Positions 9,426-18,782 are shown, counted from the first letter of the stretch. The stretch is DNA of 64,000 nucleotides from JBFLVU01 sp964589625 (GCA_964589625.1 CAZPSH010000004.1:1-64000), one strand, 5' to 3'. Program-made: numbers and translations. Notes: generated from the letters alone by a model not told the origin.

Positions 9426-12098
9426 ATGAAAGGACTCAGTTTGCTCTCCGCCCTCGGTGTGTGCCTGATCCTCATAAACCCAAGCGCCGCGGCTGCCCCA
9501 GACCCCGCTTCCATGGAAATGGTGGTCCCGCCGGCCTTTTCAGCAACGGCTGACAACGCAATCCGTCTCATGTTGGAATTGCCGGAGGGAGGGACTTCCC
9601 ACCTCGTCCTCCGGGCCAAGCCTGAGGAGGGAGGCCCCCAGGCCATTCTCCTCGATCAGGCTGTGGACGTTTCAGCCGGAGTGAGTATTCTCGAGTGGAC
9701 CGTAGGCCCGGCCGCGATCTCAGTCTTTCCGGTTCCCTGCGACCTCCTGGTCTCGGCCGAATTGCGCCTGCCCGACGGCAGGGTGCTCGAAGCCGACGGG
9801 GAGGCGAGCCTCCTCTTCGAGGCCTCCGTCGAAGCGGGTGGCTGGAGCGTTCTCTTCGTGAGCGACCCCGCCCTCGTGTACTCAACCCGCGACGCCTCCC
9901 TCCAGATCCTTGTCTTCAATCCAAAATCCCTGGTAAAGGAGGGGGTGGTCAAGGTGAAGTTCCTCGACGCCCGGAAGCGGAACAAGGTGAAGGCCGGATC
10001 CCTCCCCGTGACGCTCCAGCCGGGGTGGAACAGAGTATCCTTCCCCGTGTCCGGCCCTATCGCCCTCCAGGCCAAGACGAGAGGCGATGTGCAGGCCAAG
10101 GTGGCCCTCCGCATGGCGGGGGTCCTGCGCGCCCGCGACTTCGTGCCGGTGGATTATGATCTCGTCGCATCCGCCGACGCGGCTCCCGCAACGGGATATG
10201 CTCCCCTTCGTGTGGCCTTCGCGGGTGGCGCAACCGGGGGAGCGCCCCCTTACACCTACGTTTGGGACTTCGGTGACGGCGCGGGCTCCACGACCCAGTC
10301 CCCCGTCCACGAGTTCGATTCCGCCGGGGCCTATTCGGCCGTCCTCTTGGTCACCGACGCTATGGGCGGCCAAGTGACCGCACACGTGCCCATTTCCGTG
10401 GACGTGCCACCCCTGGCGGTCTCATGCGATGCTGCGCCGGACACCGGTCCCTACCCTCTCTCCGTCGCGTTCAACGCATCCGCCTCGGGAGGGACCGGGT
10501 CCTATTCCTTCAGTTGGTCCTTCGGAGACGGCGCCACCTCTTTCGAGGAAGATCCGGTCCACGTCTACCCGACGGCCGGCGCCTACACCGCCACCGTGAC
10601 CGTCGTGTCAGATGTGCAGACCGAATCGTGCTCCCGGACGGTTTCCGTCTCGGTTCCCACGCACTCGATCTCCGCCACGGCCGGTCCGGGCGGGACCGTC
10701 GCCCCCTCCGGTACCGTCGCGGTGCCGCGCGGGTCCAGCCAGACGTTTACCCTGACCCCGTCGCCGGGCTTCCGCGTCGCGGACGTCCTTGTGGACGGCG
10801 CGTCCGTCGGCCCCGTCGCCAGCTATACGTTCAGCAACGTCCAAGCGGACCACACGCTTTCGGCCACCTTTGCCGCCGTGACGTTCACGATCACCGCCAC
10901 ATCAGGGTCCGGTGGGACCGTGTCACCCTCGGGAGCCGTGGTGGTGGGCCAGGGCCAGAACCAGACCTTCACCGTTTCCCCGGCGGCCCATTACAGCATC
11001 CTGGACGTAGTCGTGGACGGCGTCTCCGTGGGCCCCGTCTCCGCCTACACCTTCTCCAACATCCAGGCGAACCACACCCTTGCCGCCACTTTCGTCAGGA
11101 CCCACTTCGTCATCACCGCCACGGCGACCGCGGGGGGCTCCATCTCCCCCTCGGGAGCCGTGGCCGTACTCGCGGGCGGAGACCAGGCCTTCTCCTTCGC
11201 ACCCTCCTCCGGCTACTACCTTTCCGACGTCGTCGTGGACAGACTGTCCCTCGGAGTCCTTCCCGGATTCACATTTGTGAACGTTCAGGCCTCTCACGCC
11301 ATCGAAGCTCGGTTCGCACGAACGGCCTACACCATCCGCGCCACGGCCACGGCCGGCGGGATCATCTCACCCAGCGGCAACGTCACCGTCTTCGAAGGCG
11401 ACAACAAGACCTTCACGATCACGCCCAATCCCGGCTTCGTCACGGCGGATGTGCAGATCGACGGCGTTTCCATCGGTTCCATTCTCACCCACACCTTCCT
11501 GAACGTGAGCCGGAACTACACCATCCATGCGGTGTTCGAGCCCACGACGCCGGTCACCTTCGAGATTCTGGCCAGCGCCGGAGCGGGCGGCTCCATCGCG
11601 CCCTCGGGCGCCGTCTCCGTCCCCCAGGGCGCCGACCAGGCCTTCTCCATCACCCCCGACGCGGGCTTCCACGTCGCCGACGTCCTCGTGGACGGCTCCT
11701 CCGTGGGCGCCGTCGCCTCCTACACCTTCACCAACGTCCAGGCCGACCACACCATCGCCGCTTCCTTCGCGCCCGACAACGCCCCGCCCGCCATCACCGG
11801 TCTCCTGGCCAACCCCGACGTAATCCCTTCGGGTACGGGCTCCTCGACGATCACCTTTACCGCAGCAGACCCCGACGGCGACGCCGTGACCTGGAGCGCC
11901 TCCCTTTCGGGCTCCACGTCCACCGGGGAACTCGGCTCCCTGAACGTCACCTCGGCGACGGTACCTTCGGGCACCCTGGTGACGTTGACCTACTCGGCGG
12001 ACAAGGCGGGAGCGGGGAGCGTGACCATTACCATCGACGCCGTGGACCCCTCGGGCGCCCCCGCTACACCCCAGGCGGTGACGCTGACGCTCCTGTGA
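9426..12098 (+). CDS. Secreted PKD-domain and beta-repeat surface protein
   Basis: 890-aa exported protein of unknown ligand. An N-terminal signal peptide (MKGLSLLSALGVCLIL followed by Ala-rich cleavage region) is followed by a divergent N-terminal region. Two PKD domains follow (about residues 247-328 with VWDFGDG, and 329-412 with SWSFGDG). Then come five tandem repeats of about 73 aa (413-783), each with G-G-x-(I/V)-x-P-S-G, ADVxVDG and YTFxNVQAxHT elements, matching the InlB-B-like/bacterial repeat families. The protein ends in a cadherin-like segment with AADPDGD. Such stacks usually build cell-surface or extracellular adhesins; no anchor or sorting signal is evident. AGAAGGAG precedes the ATG. 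It converges with ade across a strong hairpin. Confidence 0.85.
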   Translation: MKGLSLLSALGVCLILINPSAAAAPDPASMEMVVPPAFSATADNAIRLMLELPEGGTSHLVLRAKPEEGGPQAILLDQAVDVSAGVSILEWTVGPAAISVFPVPCDLLVSAELRLPDGRVLEADGEASLLFEASVEAGGWSVLFVSDPALVYSTRDASLQILVFNPKSLVKEGVVKVKFLDARKRNKVKAGSLPVTLQPGWNRVSFPVSGPIALQAKTRGDVQAKVALRMAGVLRARDFVPVDYDLVASADAAPATGYAPLRVAFAGGATGGAPPYTYVWDFGDGAGSTTQSPVHEFDSAGAYSAVLLVTDAMGGQVTAHVPISVDVPPLAVSCDAAPDTGPYPLSVAFNASASGGTGSYSFSWSFGDGATSFEEDPVHVYPTAGAYTATVTVVSDVQTESCSRTVSVSVPTHSISATAGPGGTVAPSGTVAVPRGSSQTFTLTPSPGFRVADVLVDGASVGPVASYTFSNVQADHTLSATFAAVTFTITATSGSGGTVSPSGAVVVGQGQNQTFTVSPAAHYSILDVVVDGVSVGPVSAYTFSNIQANHTLAATFVRTHFVITATATAGGSISPSGAVAVLAGGDQAFSFAPSSGYYLSDVVVDRLSLGVLPGFTFVNVQASHAIEARFARTAYTIRATATAGGIISPSGNVTVFEGDNKTFTITPNPGFVTADVQIDGVSIGSILTHTFLNVSRNYTIHAVFEPTTPVTFEILASAGAGGSIAPSGAVSVPQGADQAFSITPDAGFHVADVLVDGSSVGAVASYTFTNVQADHTIAASFAPDNAPPAITGLLANPDVIPSGTGSSTITFTAADPDGDAVTWSASLSGSTSTGELGSLNVTSATVPSGTLVTLTYSADKAGAGSVTITIDAVDPSGAPATPQAVTLTLL
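10662..11775 (+). repeat. Five tandem protein-coding repeats (about 219-228 bp each)
   Basis: Repeat starts are near 10662, 10881, 11100, 11325 and 11556. Units share codon-level similarity around the glycine turn and the final VQAxHT strand, with the first and fifth units closest to each other. This suggests expansion by unequal recombination inside the gene. Confidence 0.8.
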
Positions 12099-12124
12099 TT
12101 CGATAAGAAGGGCTCTTGAACACA

Positions 12125-12152
12125 CCCAGGGCGGCGAAAAGGCCGCCCTGGG
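12125..12152. terminator. Bidirectional GC hairpin between convergent genes
   Basis: Perfect 11-bp stem CCCAGGGCGGC / GCCGCCCTGGG with loop GAAAAG, placed between the stops of the PKD-protein gene (+) and ade (-). No T-run on either strand, but position and symmetry fit a shared terminator. Confidence 0.7.
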
Positions 12153-12157
12153 AAGCG

Positions 12158-13885
12158 TCAAGGGGCCCGCAGCGGGACGATCTGGAACCGGTCCACGTCC
12201 ACGAGTCCCTGGTCCGTGAGCTTGAGGGAGGGAATGACGGGGAGAGCCAGGAAGGAAAGGGTCATGAAGGGTGCCGGCAGGGTGCACCCCAGACCGCGGG
12301 CGGCCGAGTGGAGGGCCTCCAAGGCGGTGGACGCCTGCGCGGCGGTCCCGAGGCTCATGAGACCGGCTACCTCCAGGGGCAGGGTCGCGAGCACCTCACC
12401 GCCCCGGACGGCGGCCAGCCCTCCGCCCATGGCCTCGACCGCCCGGGCCGCGGCAGTCATTTCTTCGGGAGAGGTCCCGACGATCACGAGATTGTGGCTG
12501 TCGTGGCTCACCGTGGAGGCCAGCGCGCCCGCTTGAAGGTCAAAGCCCCGGACGTATCCAAGCCCGACGCGGCCCGTTCCCCTGTGGCGCTCCACGACGG
12601 CGGCAAACTGTATTCCGCAACCGGCGCCCGCATCCTGCGCGAGGCCCTTCTCGGAGCGCGTGAGGATCTGGTGGGGTTCGACCCCGATAACGCGGACCTC
12701 CCCTGACTCGGGGAACTCTCCCAGAAGCCTCCGCAGGTCGGGCGGAAGCCGGACCGTCGAAAGCGCCTCACCCGCGGCGCTTCTCTTGACGGGTTCCAGG
12801 AGGCTTCCCGCCTCGGCTACTTTCTTCCCCCGGTGGTACACGGCCGCCACCTCGAAGGACCTCAAATCCTCCAGGACGACGAGGTCGGCGAGGAATCCGG
12901 GCGCCACTCCACCCCGGTCTCCGAAGCCGTAGACCATCGCCGGATTGAGGGTCACGGCCCGCAGGGCAGCCATCGGGTCAAGGCCCCAGGAGACGGCCTT
13001 CCGGAGGGTCGCGTCCAGGTGCCCCTCGCGAAGGAGATCTTCGGGGTGGCGATCGTCGGAGACGAGGCAGATCCTCGCCGCCGTCCCGGGAGTCACGGCC
13101 GGCAGGAGGTCCCGAAGGTTGCGCGCGGCCGATCCTTCGCGGAGGAAGACCCACATTCCCCGGCGGAGCTTCTCGAGGGCCTCTCCCGCCGTCAGGCATT
13201 CATGGTCCGTGAGGATGCCCGCCCCCGCGTACGCGTCCAGCCCCGATCCGGAAAGGCCAGGGGAGTGGCCGTCCACGGGCTTCCCCCGGAGGGCGGCGGC
13301 CTGGACCTTTGCAAGGACCTCCTCCACGCCGAAAAGAACGCCGGGGAAGTTCATCATCTCGGAGAGGGCGGGAGCCTCGGGATAGCGGTCCAGGCCCTCG
13401 GCCACATCCTCCGGCCCGAGGGACGCGCCTGCCGTTTCCATGTGGGTCGCCGGGACGCAGGAGGGAACGCTCCAAAAGATGTCCAGCGGGAGTTCCCGTG
13501 AGGCCCTTCGCATGTAGTCGTATCCGGCGATCCCGAGGACGTTTACGATCTCGTGCGGATCGCTCACCGTCGCGCCCGTTCCATGGGGGACCACGGCCTC
13601 CGCGAAGCCCTCGGGGGTGAGCATGGAGGACTCCACGTGGATGTGCGCATCCGTGAAGGCCGGGGCGAGGATCCTCCCCTCGAGATCCACGACCTCCGCC
13701 GAACCTGCCGCCGCGGGCCCCAGGGAACAAACGCGGCCCTCGGCCACGGCCACCGGAGCATCGAGGAGTTCACCCGTGAAGGTGCACGCCACCTGGCCGT
13801 TCACGAAGACCAGGTCCGCGGGCGCCTCCCCCCGGGCAACGAGAATCCGGCGCTTGAGAGATTCCAGGGGTTCCGGTCTTCGCAT
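12158..13885 (-). CDS. ade: Adenine deaminase
   Basis: Converts adenine to hypoxanthine and ammonia in purine salvage. The 575-aa protein has the amidohydrolase metal motif TDAHIHVESSM (residues 78-88), GTGATVSDPHEIVNV, DGHSPGL, TDHECL and VSDDRHPEDL, plus the C-terminal SHDSHNLVIVG block specific to the Ade family. I start at MRRPEPLESL because family similarity begins there and GGGAG lies upstream. In this window it could consume the adenine liberated by the AMP phosphorylase encoded at 24.3-25.8 kb; that link is inferred. It is 31 nt downstream of the Nif3-like gene. Confidence 0.94.
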   Translation of the reverse strand: MRRPEPLESLKRRILVARGEAPADLVFVNGQVACTFTGELLDAPVAVAEGRVCSLGPAAAGSAEVVDLEGRILAPAFTDAHIHVESSMLTPEGFAEAVVPHGTGATVSDPHEIVNVLGIAGYDYMRRASRELPLDIFWSVPSCVPATHMETAGASLGPEDVAEGLDRYPEAPALSEMMNFPGVLFGVEEVLAKVQAAALRGKPVDGHSPGLSGSGLDAYAGAGILTDHECLTAGEALEKLRRGMWVFLREGSAARNLRDLLPAVTPGTAARICLVSDDRHPEDLLREGHLDATLRKAVSWGLDPMAALRAVTLNPAMVYGFGDRGGVAPGFLADLVVLEDLRSFEVAAVYHRGKKVAEAGSLLEPVKRSAAGEALSTVRLPPDLRRLLGEFPESGEVRVIGVEPHQILTRSEKGLAQDAGAGCGIQFAAVVERHRGTGRVGLGYVRGFDLQAGALASTVSHDSHNLVIVGTSPEEMTAAARAVEAMGGGLAAVRGGEVLATLPLEVAGLMSLGTAAQASTALEALHSAARGLGCTLPAPFMTLSFLALPVIPSLKLTDQGLVDVDRFQIVPLRAP

Positions 13886-13916
13886 GGACTGACTCCCGCA
13901 GGTTACGCCCGCGATC

Positions 13917-14681
13917 TCAGGCTTCGTTGTGGACGTCCAGGAATATCGTCTCCAGCCCGAGGGCCTCGCGCAAGTGGTCCCCGAGCGCGCGAACCCCCAC
14001 CTTCTCCGTGGCGTGGTGGCCCAGGGCCGCAAAGGTCACGGAGGCCTCCCGGCACAGGAACACCTCCGGTTCTCCCGGCTCCCCCGTCACGTAGGCGTCC
14101 AAGCCAAGGGCGACGGCTTCCGACGCCTCCCGGGCGGCGCCTCCGGAACAGATGCCGACCGTGGAGACGGCCTCCGGGCCGGCGGCCTCCAAGAAGGCGG
14201 GGTGGCCGTAATAGGATTCGAGCCGCTGGACGAACTCGGATCTCGGCAGGGGCGGAGCAAAGCGGCCCCGGAAGCCGATGGGCGTTCCGTGGTACACCGC
14301 GAAGGGTTCCAAGTCCTTCAGTCCGAGGTCCCGGGCGGCGCGCGCGTTGTTGCCGACCAGGGGGTGCGCGTCCAGGGGCAGATGGTAGGCGAGAAGGCTC
14401 AACCCCGAATCGAGGAGCGACTGGAGTCTTTGCCTGTGGACTCCCTTTACGGGCCGGGGCCAATCGCCCTTCCAGAAAAGTCCGTGGTGAACGACGAGGG
14501 CATCCGCTCCGAGAGAGGCGGCCTTACCGAAGGCCTCCCGGCAGGCCGAGACGGCCAGGGCGACGCGCTGGACCCCGGCCTTGCCCTCCACCTGAAGCCC
14601 GTTGAGGGCATCGTCCTGAAATCGGGGAACCTCCAAGAAGGAGTCCAGGTGGGCAACTAGCTTCGAGAGGGTCAGGGCCAC
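13917..14681 (-). CDS. Nif3-like dinuclear metal centre protein (YbgI family)
   Basis: 254-aa member of the Nif3/YqfO/YbgI family, sometimes labelled GTP cyclohydrolase I type 2; the cellular role is not settled. Metal ligands are visible: His65-His66 in VVHHGLFW and the C-terminal HHATE (about 222-226), with GTPIGFRGRF in the middle. The start is read as GTG 14681 because AAGGAGG lies 6 nt upstream and no ATG fits. It sits between kdsB and ade on the same strand and may be cotranscribed with them. Confidence 0.88.
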   Translation of the reverse strand: MALTLSKLVAHLDSFLEVPRFQDDALNGLQVEGKAGVQRVALAVSACREAFGKAASLGADALVVHHGLFWKGDWPRPVKGVHRQRLQSLLDSGLSLLAYHLPLDAHPLVGNNARAARDLGLKDLEPFAVYHGTPIGFRGRFAPPLPRSEFVQRLESYYGHPAFLEAAGPEAVSTVGICSGGAAREASEAVALGLDAYVTGEPGEPEVFLCREASVTFAALGHHATEKVGVRALGDHLREALGLETIFLDVHNEA

Positions 14682-14746
14682 GAGTTCCTCCTTCAGATGG
14701 GCAAGATCCTCTGCGCCCGCGGCCCCATCGCGGCCGCTTCCGATAC

Positions 14747-15484
14747 TCACACAGGCAAGGCCCGAAGCACCGCCTCGGCCCGAGCCACGTCCTCGGGGCG
14801 GTCCACTCCGCATCCGGGCCACCGGACAACGGCCGCTCGGATTTCCACTCCCCTTTCGAGCGCCCGCAATTGCTCGAGCCGCTCCATGGCCTCCAGGACT
14901 CCCTCGGGCCAGCTCGTAAAGACCTCCATGAAGGCCCGGCGGTAGGCGTATACACCCACGTGGCGATAAAGCGGGGATCCCGCAAAGGGTGCATCCCTCA
15001 AATGGGGTACGGGGCTTCGGGAGAAGTAGAGACACCGGGCCCTCTCCCCGAGGACGACCTTCACCACGTCGGGGTTTTCGTAGTCTTCTCTGCGGTCGAG
15101 CGGCGCCGCCAGGGTTCCCATGGCGAGCTCCGGATCCGACGCCATGAGGTCCAGGAGGGTTTCCACGGCTTCGGGCTCCAGGGCCGGTTCGTCGCCCTGT
15201 AGGTTCACGATGACGTCTCCGTCCCACCCCCGGGCCGCCTCCCAGACCCGGTCCGTGCCGGAGGGGCAGGCCGAGGAGGTCAGGACGGCGCGCCCGCCGA
15301 AGTCCAGGACGACCCTTCGGATGCGCTCGTCGTCCGTAGCCACGAGAACCGCCTCGATTCCCCGGATTCTCGCGGCCCGTTCGGCCACCCACTGGATCAT
15401 CGGTTTGCCCAGGACGGTCGCGAGGGGCTTTCCCGGGAACCGGGTGGACGCGAAGCGGGCGGGAATCACGGCCAAAGCGCGCAT
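14747..15484 (-). CDS. kdsB: 3-deoxy-manno-octulosonate cytidylyltransferase
   Basis: Activates KDO as CMP-KDO for attachment to lipid A; its presence argues for an LPS-bearing outer membrane. The 245-aa protein shows VIPARFASTRFPGKPL at the N-terminus (nucleotide loop), LVATDDERI, CPSGTDRVWEA and NLQGDEP, all KdsB hallmarks, and YRHVGVYAYRR for the sugar pocket. Other LPS genes occur at 41-44 kb rather than here. Confidence 0.95.
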   Translation of the reverse strand: MRALAVIPARFASTRFPGKPLATVLGKPMIQWVAERAARIRGIEAVLVATDDERIRRVVLDFGGRAVLTSSACPSGTDRVWEAARGWDGDVIVNLQGDEPALEPEAVETLLDLMASDPELAMGTLAAPLDRREDYENPDVVKVVLGERARCLYFSRSPVPHLRDAPFAGSPLYRHVGVYAYRRAFMEVFTSWPEGVLEAMERLEQLRALERGVEIRAAVVRWPGCGVDRPEDVARAEAVLRALPV

Positions 15485-15536
15485 AGAATCCTCCGCTGAG
15501 CGGCGCGTCAAGAGTGTAGCAGGGCCTGGGCGAGTC

Positions 15537-15565
15537 TTGAAACCCTCCCGGAGCGGACATAGAAT
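15537..15565 (+). promoter_or_regulatory. Sigma-70-like promoter for Ig-like lipoprotein gene
   Basis: TTGAAA (15537-15542), 17-nt spacer, TAGAAT (15560-15565); each hexamer matches consensus at 5 of 6. It lies about 70 nt before the ATG at 15636 in the kdsB/Ig-gene divergent gap. Confidence 0.65.
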
Positions 15566-15635
15566 GGGCCGCCACGGAGAGGGCGGCCGAACGCGAGAGA
15601 CGGACCGCCGGTACGAAGCGAAGGGGGAAGTGGAC

Positions 15636-16466
15636 ATGGGATTCCACAGCCGACTGATCGCGTGCGTGGCGGCGCTGGTTCTTTCCGCGGGACTTTCCTG
15701 CGCCAAGCCCGCCCGAATTGAGATTACTCCCAGCGAGCTTGTCTTGAGGGACCCGGGCGCTTCCAAGTCCTTGACCGTGACCGTCCTCGACAAGAAGGGC
15801 AAGGCCATCGAAAAGGCCGAACTCCGCTTTGTCAGCGGCGCGCCGGACGTAGCGGAGGTGGACGGGGAGGGAAGGGTGACGGCCCGCGGATCCGGTGAGG
15901 CGCTCATCACGGTGCGGGCCGGAGAGGCCGCGGCTCAAGCGACCGTTCGGGTGAGGATCCTCTCCAAGCTCGAAATCAAGGCGCCCGAGACGGGAGTCGT
16001 TGGGCCTTCGGGCTCCGTCGTGCCCTTGACCGTGACCGCCACCACCGACCGGGGCGACCCAGGCGATCTTTCGGACGTGACGTTTACGTCCTCAAACCCC
16101 CAGATCGCCCCCGTGGACGAGTCGGGCCGCGTGACGGTCTTGGGAACCGGCCGGGTCAAGATCACGGCCGTTTCCGGAAAAACCCGCGCCGAGGCGGAGA
16201 CCGACGTGATCGTGGAATCCCCTGTGGCCGTGAAGGTGGACGAGGCGAGCCAGACCGTGCCCCTGGGAGGAACGGCGCCGTTGAGGTTCACGGTGATCTC
16301 GGACCAGGGCCGTCCCATGCAGGCCGACGCCCGGTTTGACGTGGTCCCCGAAAAAGCGCTCGCCGTAAGCCCGGAAGGCATCGCATCGGGCCTCTCCAGG
16401 GGCACGGCCACCGTGACCGTTCACGCGGGCCCCGCCAAGAATACGATCCGGGTCACCGTCCGCTGA
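15636..16466 (+). CDS. Secreted Ig-like (BIG2-type) repeat protein
   Basis: 276-aa exported protein. The hydrophobic leader MGFHSRLIACVAALVLSAG ends at GLSCAKP, so it could be a lipoprotein, although the box is not canonical. Three bacterial Ig-like domains follow (about residues 25-110, 112-196 and 198-276). Each has the pattern of a variable strand followed by (S/D)-x-G-x-(V/A)-x-(G/A)-x-G-x-(A/G)-x-(I/V)-T(V/A). Function is unknown; such modules commonly build adhesive or structural envelope proteins. A GGGGGA purine stretch precedes the ATG. Confidence 0.8.
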   Translation: MGFHSRLIACVAALVLSAGLSCAKPARIEITPSELVLRDPGASKSLTVTVLDKKGKAIEKAELRFVSGAPDVAEVDGEGRVTARGSGEALITVRAGEAAAQATVRVRILSKLEIKAPETGVVGPSGSVVPLTVTATTDRGDPGDLSDVTFTSSNPQIAPVDESGRVTVLGTGRVKITAVSGKTRAEAETDVIVESPVAVKVDEASQTVPLGGTAPLRFTVISDQGRPMQADARFDVVPEKALAVSPEGIASGLSRGTATVTVHAGPAKNTIRVTVR

Positions 16467-16550
16467 CGGGGGTGCGGAGGGCGGCGCTCCGGACCGTCCT
16501 CCTCGTCCGCGCCAAAGTAAGGGGCGCCGCCTGGTCCACTGGAGGTGAGC

Positions 16551-17534
16551 GTGCGAATCGGCATCAACGGGCTCGGCCGCATCGGCCGGGGGCTTCTGAG
16601 GGCCCTCCTGCGGGACGGTCACCACCAAGTGGCCGCCGTCAACGACGTGGCCGAGGGGCGAGTTCTGGCCCACCTTTTGAATCACGATTCTTACTACGGG
16701 GCCACGAACCTCGAGGCGACCGTCGCCGGCGAAACGCTGTCCGTCGCCGGCTCCTCCATCCCCATGTTCCGCTTCCCGCACCCGGAGGGGATCCCCTGGG
16801 AGGAGGCCGGCGTGGACTGGGTCGTGGAAGCGACGGGGCGGTTCAAGGACAGAGGGAGCCTCCTCTCCCACCGCAGGCCCACCCTGCTCACCGCATCGAG
16901 CCCCGCAACCGACCGGCAGGTCGTCTTCGGCGTCAACCACCGTGAAATCAGACCGCAGGAGACGATCCTCTCCGCCACCTCCTGCACAACCCATTGCGTC
17001 GTCCCGCCCCTCTGGGCCCTCGCGTCCCGCTTTTCCGTGGACTCCGTGCTTTTCAACACGGTGCATTGTTACAACGTCAGCCAAACGCTCGTGGACGCTC
17101 CTCAAAAGGATCTTCGGCGCGCCCGGGCCGCGGGCCTGAACCTGATCCCCACGACTACGAGCGCCTCCCTCGCCGTGGAATCGGTGCTTCCGGGCCTCTC
17201 GGGCAAGGTCCGCGGGATGGCCGTTCGCGTCCCGGCCCCCGCCGTGTCCCTGACGGAAATCACGCTGTGCATCGAACGACCGCCCACGCCCGAAGCAGTG
17301 GTGGAGTGTCTGGAGGAGGCCGCGGATGGCCCCCTCCGCGGGATCCTTGTCCTGTCCCGCGATGAACTCGTCTCCCAGGATTTCCTGGGGCACCCCGCCT
17401 CCTCCATCGTGGATACGGGACTCACCCAGACCAAGGGCCGTATGGCCCGGATCGTGGCCTGGTACGACAACGAATCCGGCTACATCCATCGCCTCCTGGA
17501 CCTGCTGACCCATCTCGAGGGAGGGGCCCCATGA
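16551..17534 (+). CDS. gap: Glyceraldehyde-3-phosphate dehydrogenase, divergent
   Basis: Phosphorylating GAPDH family (327 aa), linking glyceraldehyde-3-P and 1,3-bisphosphoglycerate. INGLGRIGR opens the Rossmann fold. Cys145 (SATSCTTHC) and His172 (NTVHCYN) are 27 residues apart as in known enzymes, and KDLRRARAAGLNLIPTTT is present. Oddities: the usually invariant Asn of SCTTN is His148, and the C-terminal WYDNEWGYS is WYDNESGYI. I start at GTG 16551; GTG 16545 would lie inside the GGAGGTGA ribosome-binding site. The stop overlaps the pgk ATG (ATGA). Erythrose-4-phosphate dehydrogenase is a possible alternative but gap-pgk coupling favours glycolysis. Confidence 0.88.
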   Translation: MRIGINGLGRIGRGLLRALLRDGHHQVAAVNDVAEGRVLAHLLNHDSYYGATNLEATVAGETLSVAGSSIPMFRFPHPEGIPWEEAGVDWVVEATGRFKDRGSLLSHRRPTLLTASSPATDRQVVFGVNHREIRPQETILSATSCTTHCVVPPLWALASRFSVDSVLFNTVHCYNVSQTLVDAPQKDLRRARAAGLNLIPTTTSASLAVESVLPGLSGKVRGMAVRVPAPAVSLTEITLCIERPPTPEAVVECLEEAADGPLRGILVLSRDELVSQDFLGHPASSIVDTGLTQTKGRMARIVAWYDNESGYIHRLLDLLTHLEGGAP

Positions 17535-18724
17535 CGGCCTTCCGCTCCGTCCGTGATCTTCGCGTAGAGGGCAAACGGGTTTTCCTGAGGACCGATTTCA
17601 ACGTCCCCCTAAAGGCCGGTACCATCGCCGACGACACCCGGATCCGTGCTGCCCTCCCCACGATAAGGCACCTGTTGGAACGAGGGGCCTCCGTCGTGGC
17701 CTGTTCGCACCTGGGCCGTCCCAAGGGAAAGCGCGTCGCCGAGCTGTCCCTGGGGCCCGTGGCCCGCCGTCTTTGGGAAAGCCTTCCAGGTGTCCGCGTC
17801 ACCTTGAGCGAAGACGTTGTCGGCCCGTCCGCCCGCAGGGGCGCGGAGGAGTTGGCACCCGGAGAGGTCCTTCTCCTCGAAAACATACGGTACGAACCCG
17901 GAGAGACCGTGGGGGACCCTTCGCTCGCGGAGGCCCTGCGCAACCTGGCGGATCTCTACGTCAACGATGCCTTCGGCGCCGTCCACCGGTCCCACGTCTC
18001 CGTGTGCGCCCTTCCAAGGGCCTTCCCGACGCCGGCCATCGGGCTCTTGATGGAGAGGGAGCTCGAATACCTCTCGAACCGGCTTTTCGATCCGGTCCGC
18101 CCCTACGTAGCCTTTCTGGGTGGCGCCAAAGTCGCCGACAAGATCCCGGTCCTTCGCAAGCTTCTTCACAAAGTGGACATCCTGGGAATCGGAGGGGCCA
18201 TGGCCTACACGTTTCTTCTCGCCCGGGGGATCTCCGTCGGGCAAAGCCGCTGCGAGCCAGAGCTTCAGGAGGAATGCCGGAGGATCCTCCATGAGGCCGA
18301 AGGCCGAGGCATCCGGGTCCTCCTTCCTCTGGACCACATGGCGGCTCCCTCCTTGGAGGACGCCGGGGCCGCCGTGGCCGTCGAGGGTCCGTCGGTACCG
18401 GACCACCTCTCTGCCTTTGACATCGGCCCGAGGACTTCGTCGGAGTTCGCCGCCGTGGCCGCTACCGCCGGGACCATCTTCTGGAACGGTCCCATGGGCG
18501 TTTTCGAGCGCCCCCCCTTCGACGCGGGGACCGTTTCCGTGGCGCGGGCCCTGGCGGACTCCCGGGGCATCACGGTGGTTGGAGGTGGGGATTCGGTGGC
18601 CGCGGTCCACCGAGCGGGAGTGGCCGAACGCATTTCCCACGTTTCCACAGGCGGAGGAGCCACCCTGGAACTTCTGGCGGGGGAAGCCCTCCCCGGCCTG
18701 GAGGCGCTCCGGACGGAACTCTGA
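17531..18724 (+). CDS. pgk: Phosphoglycerate kinase
   Basis: Interconverts 1,3-bisphosphoglycerate and 3-phosphoglycerate with ATP/ADP. The 397-aa protein shows RTDFNVPL near the N-terminus (substrate strand), SHLGRPKG, FLGGAKVADKI, WNGPMGVFE and GGGDSVAAV (nucleotide site), in family order and length. Translational coupling with gap (4-nt overlap) indicates joint expression. The RuBisCO product 3-phosphoglycerate made by the 22-26 kb locus would enter metabolism through this enzyme. Confidence 0.97.
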   Translation: MTAFRSVRDLRVEGKRVFLRTDFNVPLKAGTIADDTRIRAALPTIRHLLERGASVVACSHLGRPKGKRVAELSLGPVARRLWESLPGVRVTLSEDVVGPSARRGAEELAPGEVLLLENIRYEPGETVGDPSLAEALRNLADLYVNDAFGAVHRSHVSVCALPRAFPTPAIGLLMERELEYLSNRLFDPVRPYVAFLGGAKVADKIPVLRKLLHKVDILGIGGAMAYTFLLARGISVGQSRCEPELQEECRRILHEAEGRGIRVLLPLDHMAAPSLEDAGAAVAVEGPSVPDHLSAFDIGPRTSSEFAAVAATAGTIFWNGPMGVFERPPFDAGTVSVARALADSRGITVVGGGDSVAAVHRAGVAERISHVSTGGGATLELLAGEALPGLEALRTEL

Positions 18725-18782
18725 GGAAGGCCCGGCCTTCCGGAGACTTCCCCTGCCGGGCACCCGCCGCCCAAAGATGCGA

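Noticed and set aside
10662..11775. Regular repeats considered as a CRISPR array
   Set aside because: Unit length about 220 bp, in frame and protein-coding; no short identical direct repeats with unique spacers.
10424..12106. 560-codon Arg-rich frame overlapping the PKD/beta-repeat gene
   Set aside because: Same-strand +1/+2 frame shadow with repeated Arg-rich motifs mirroring the DNA repeats; no family similarity.
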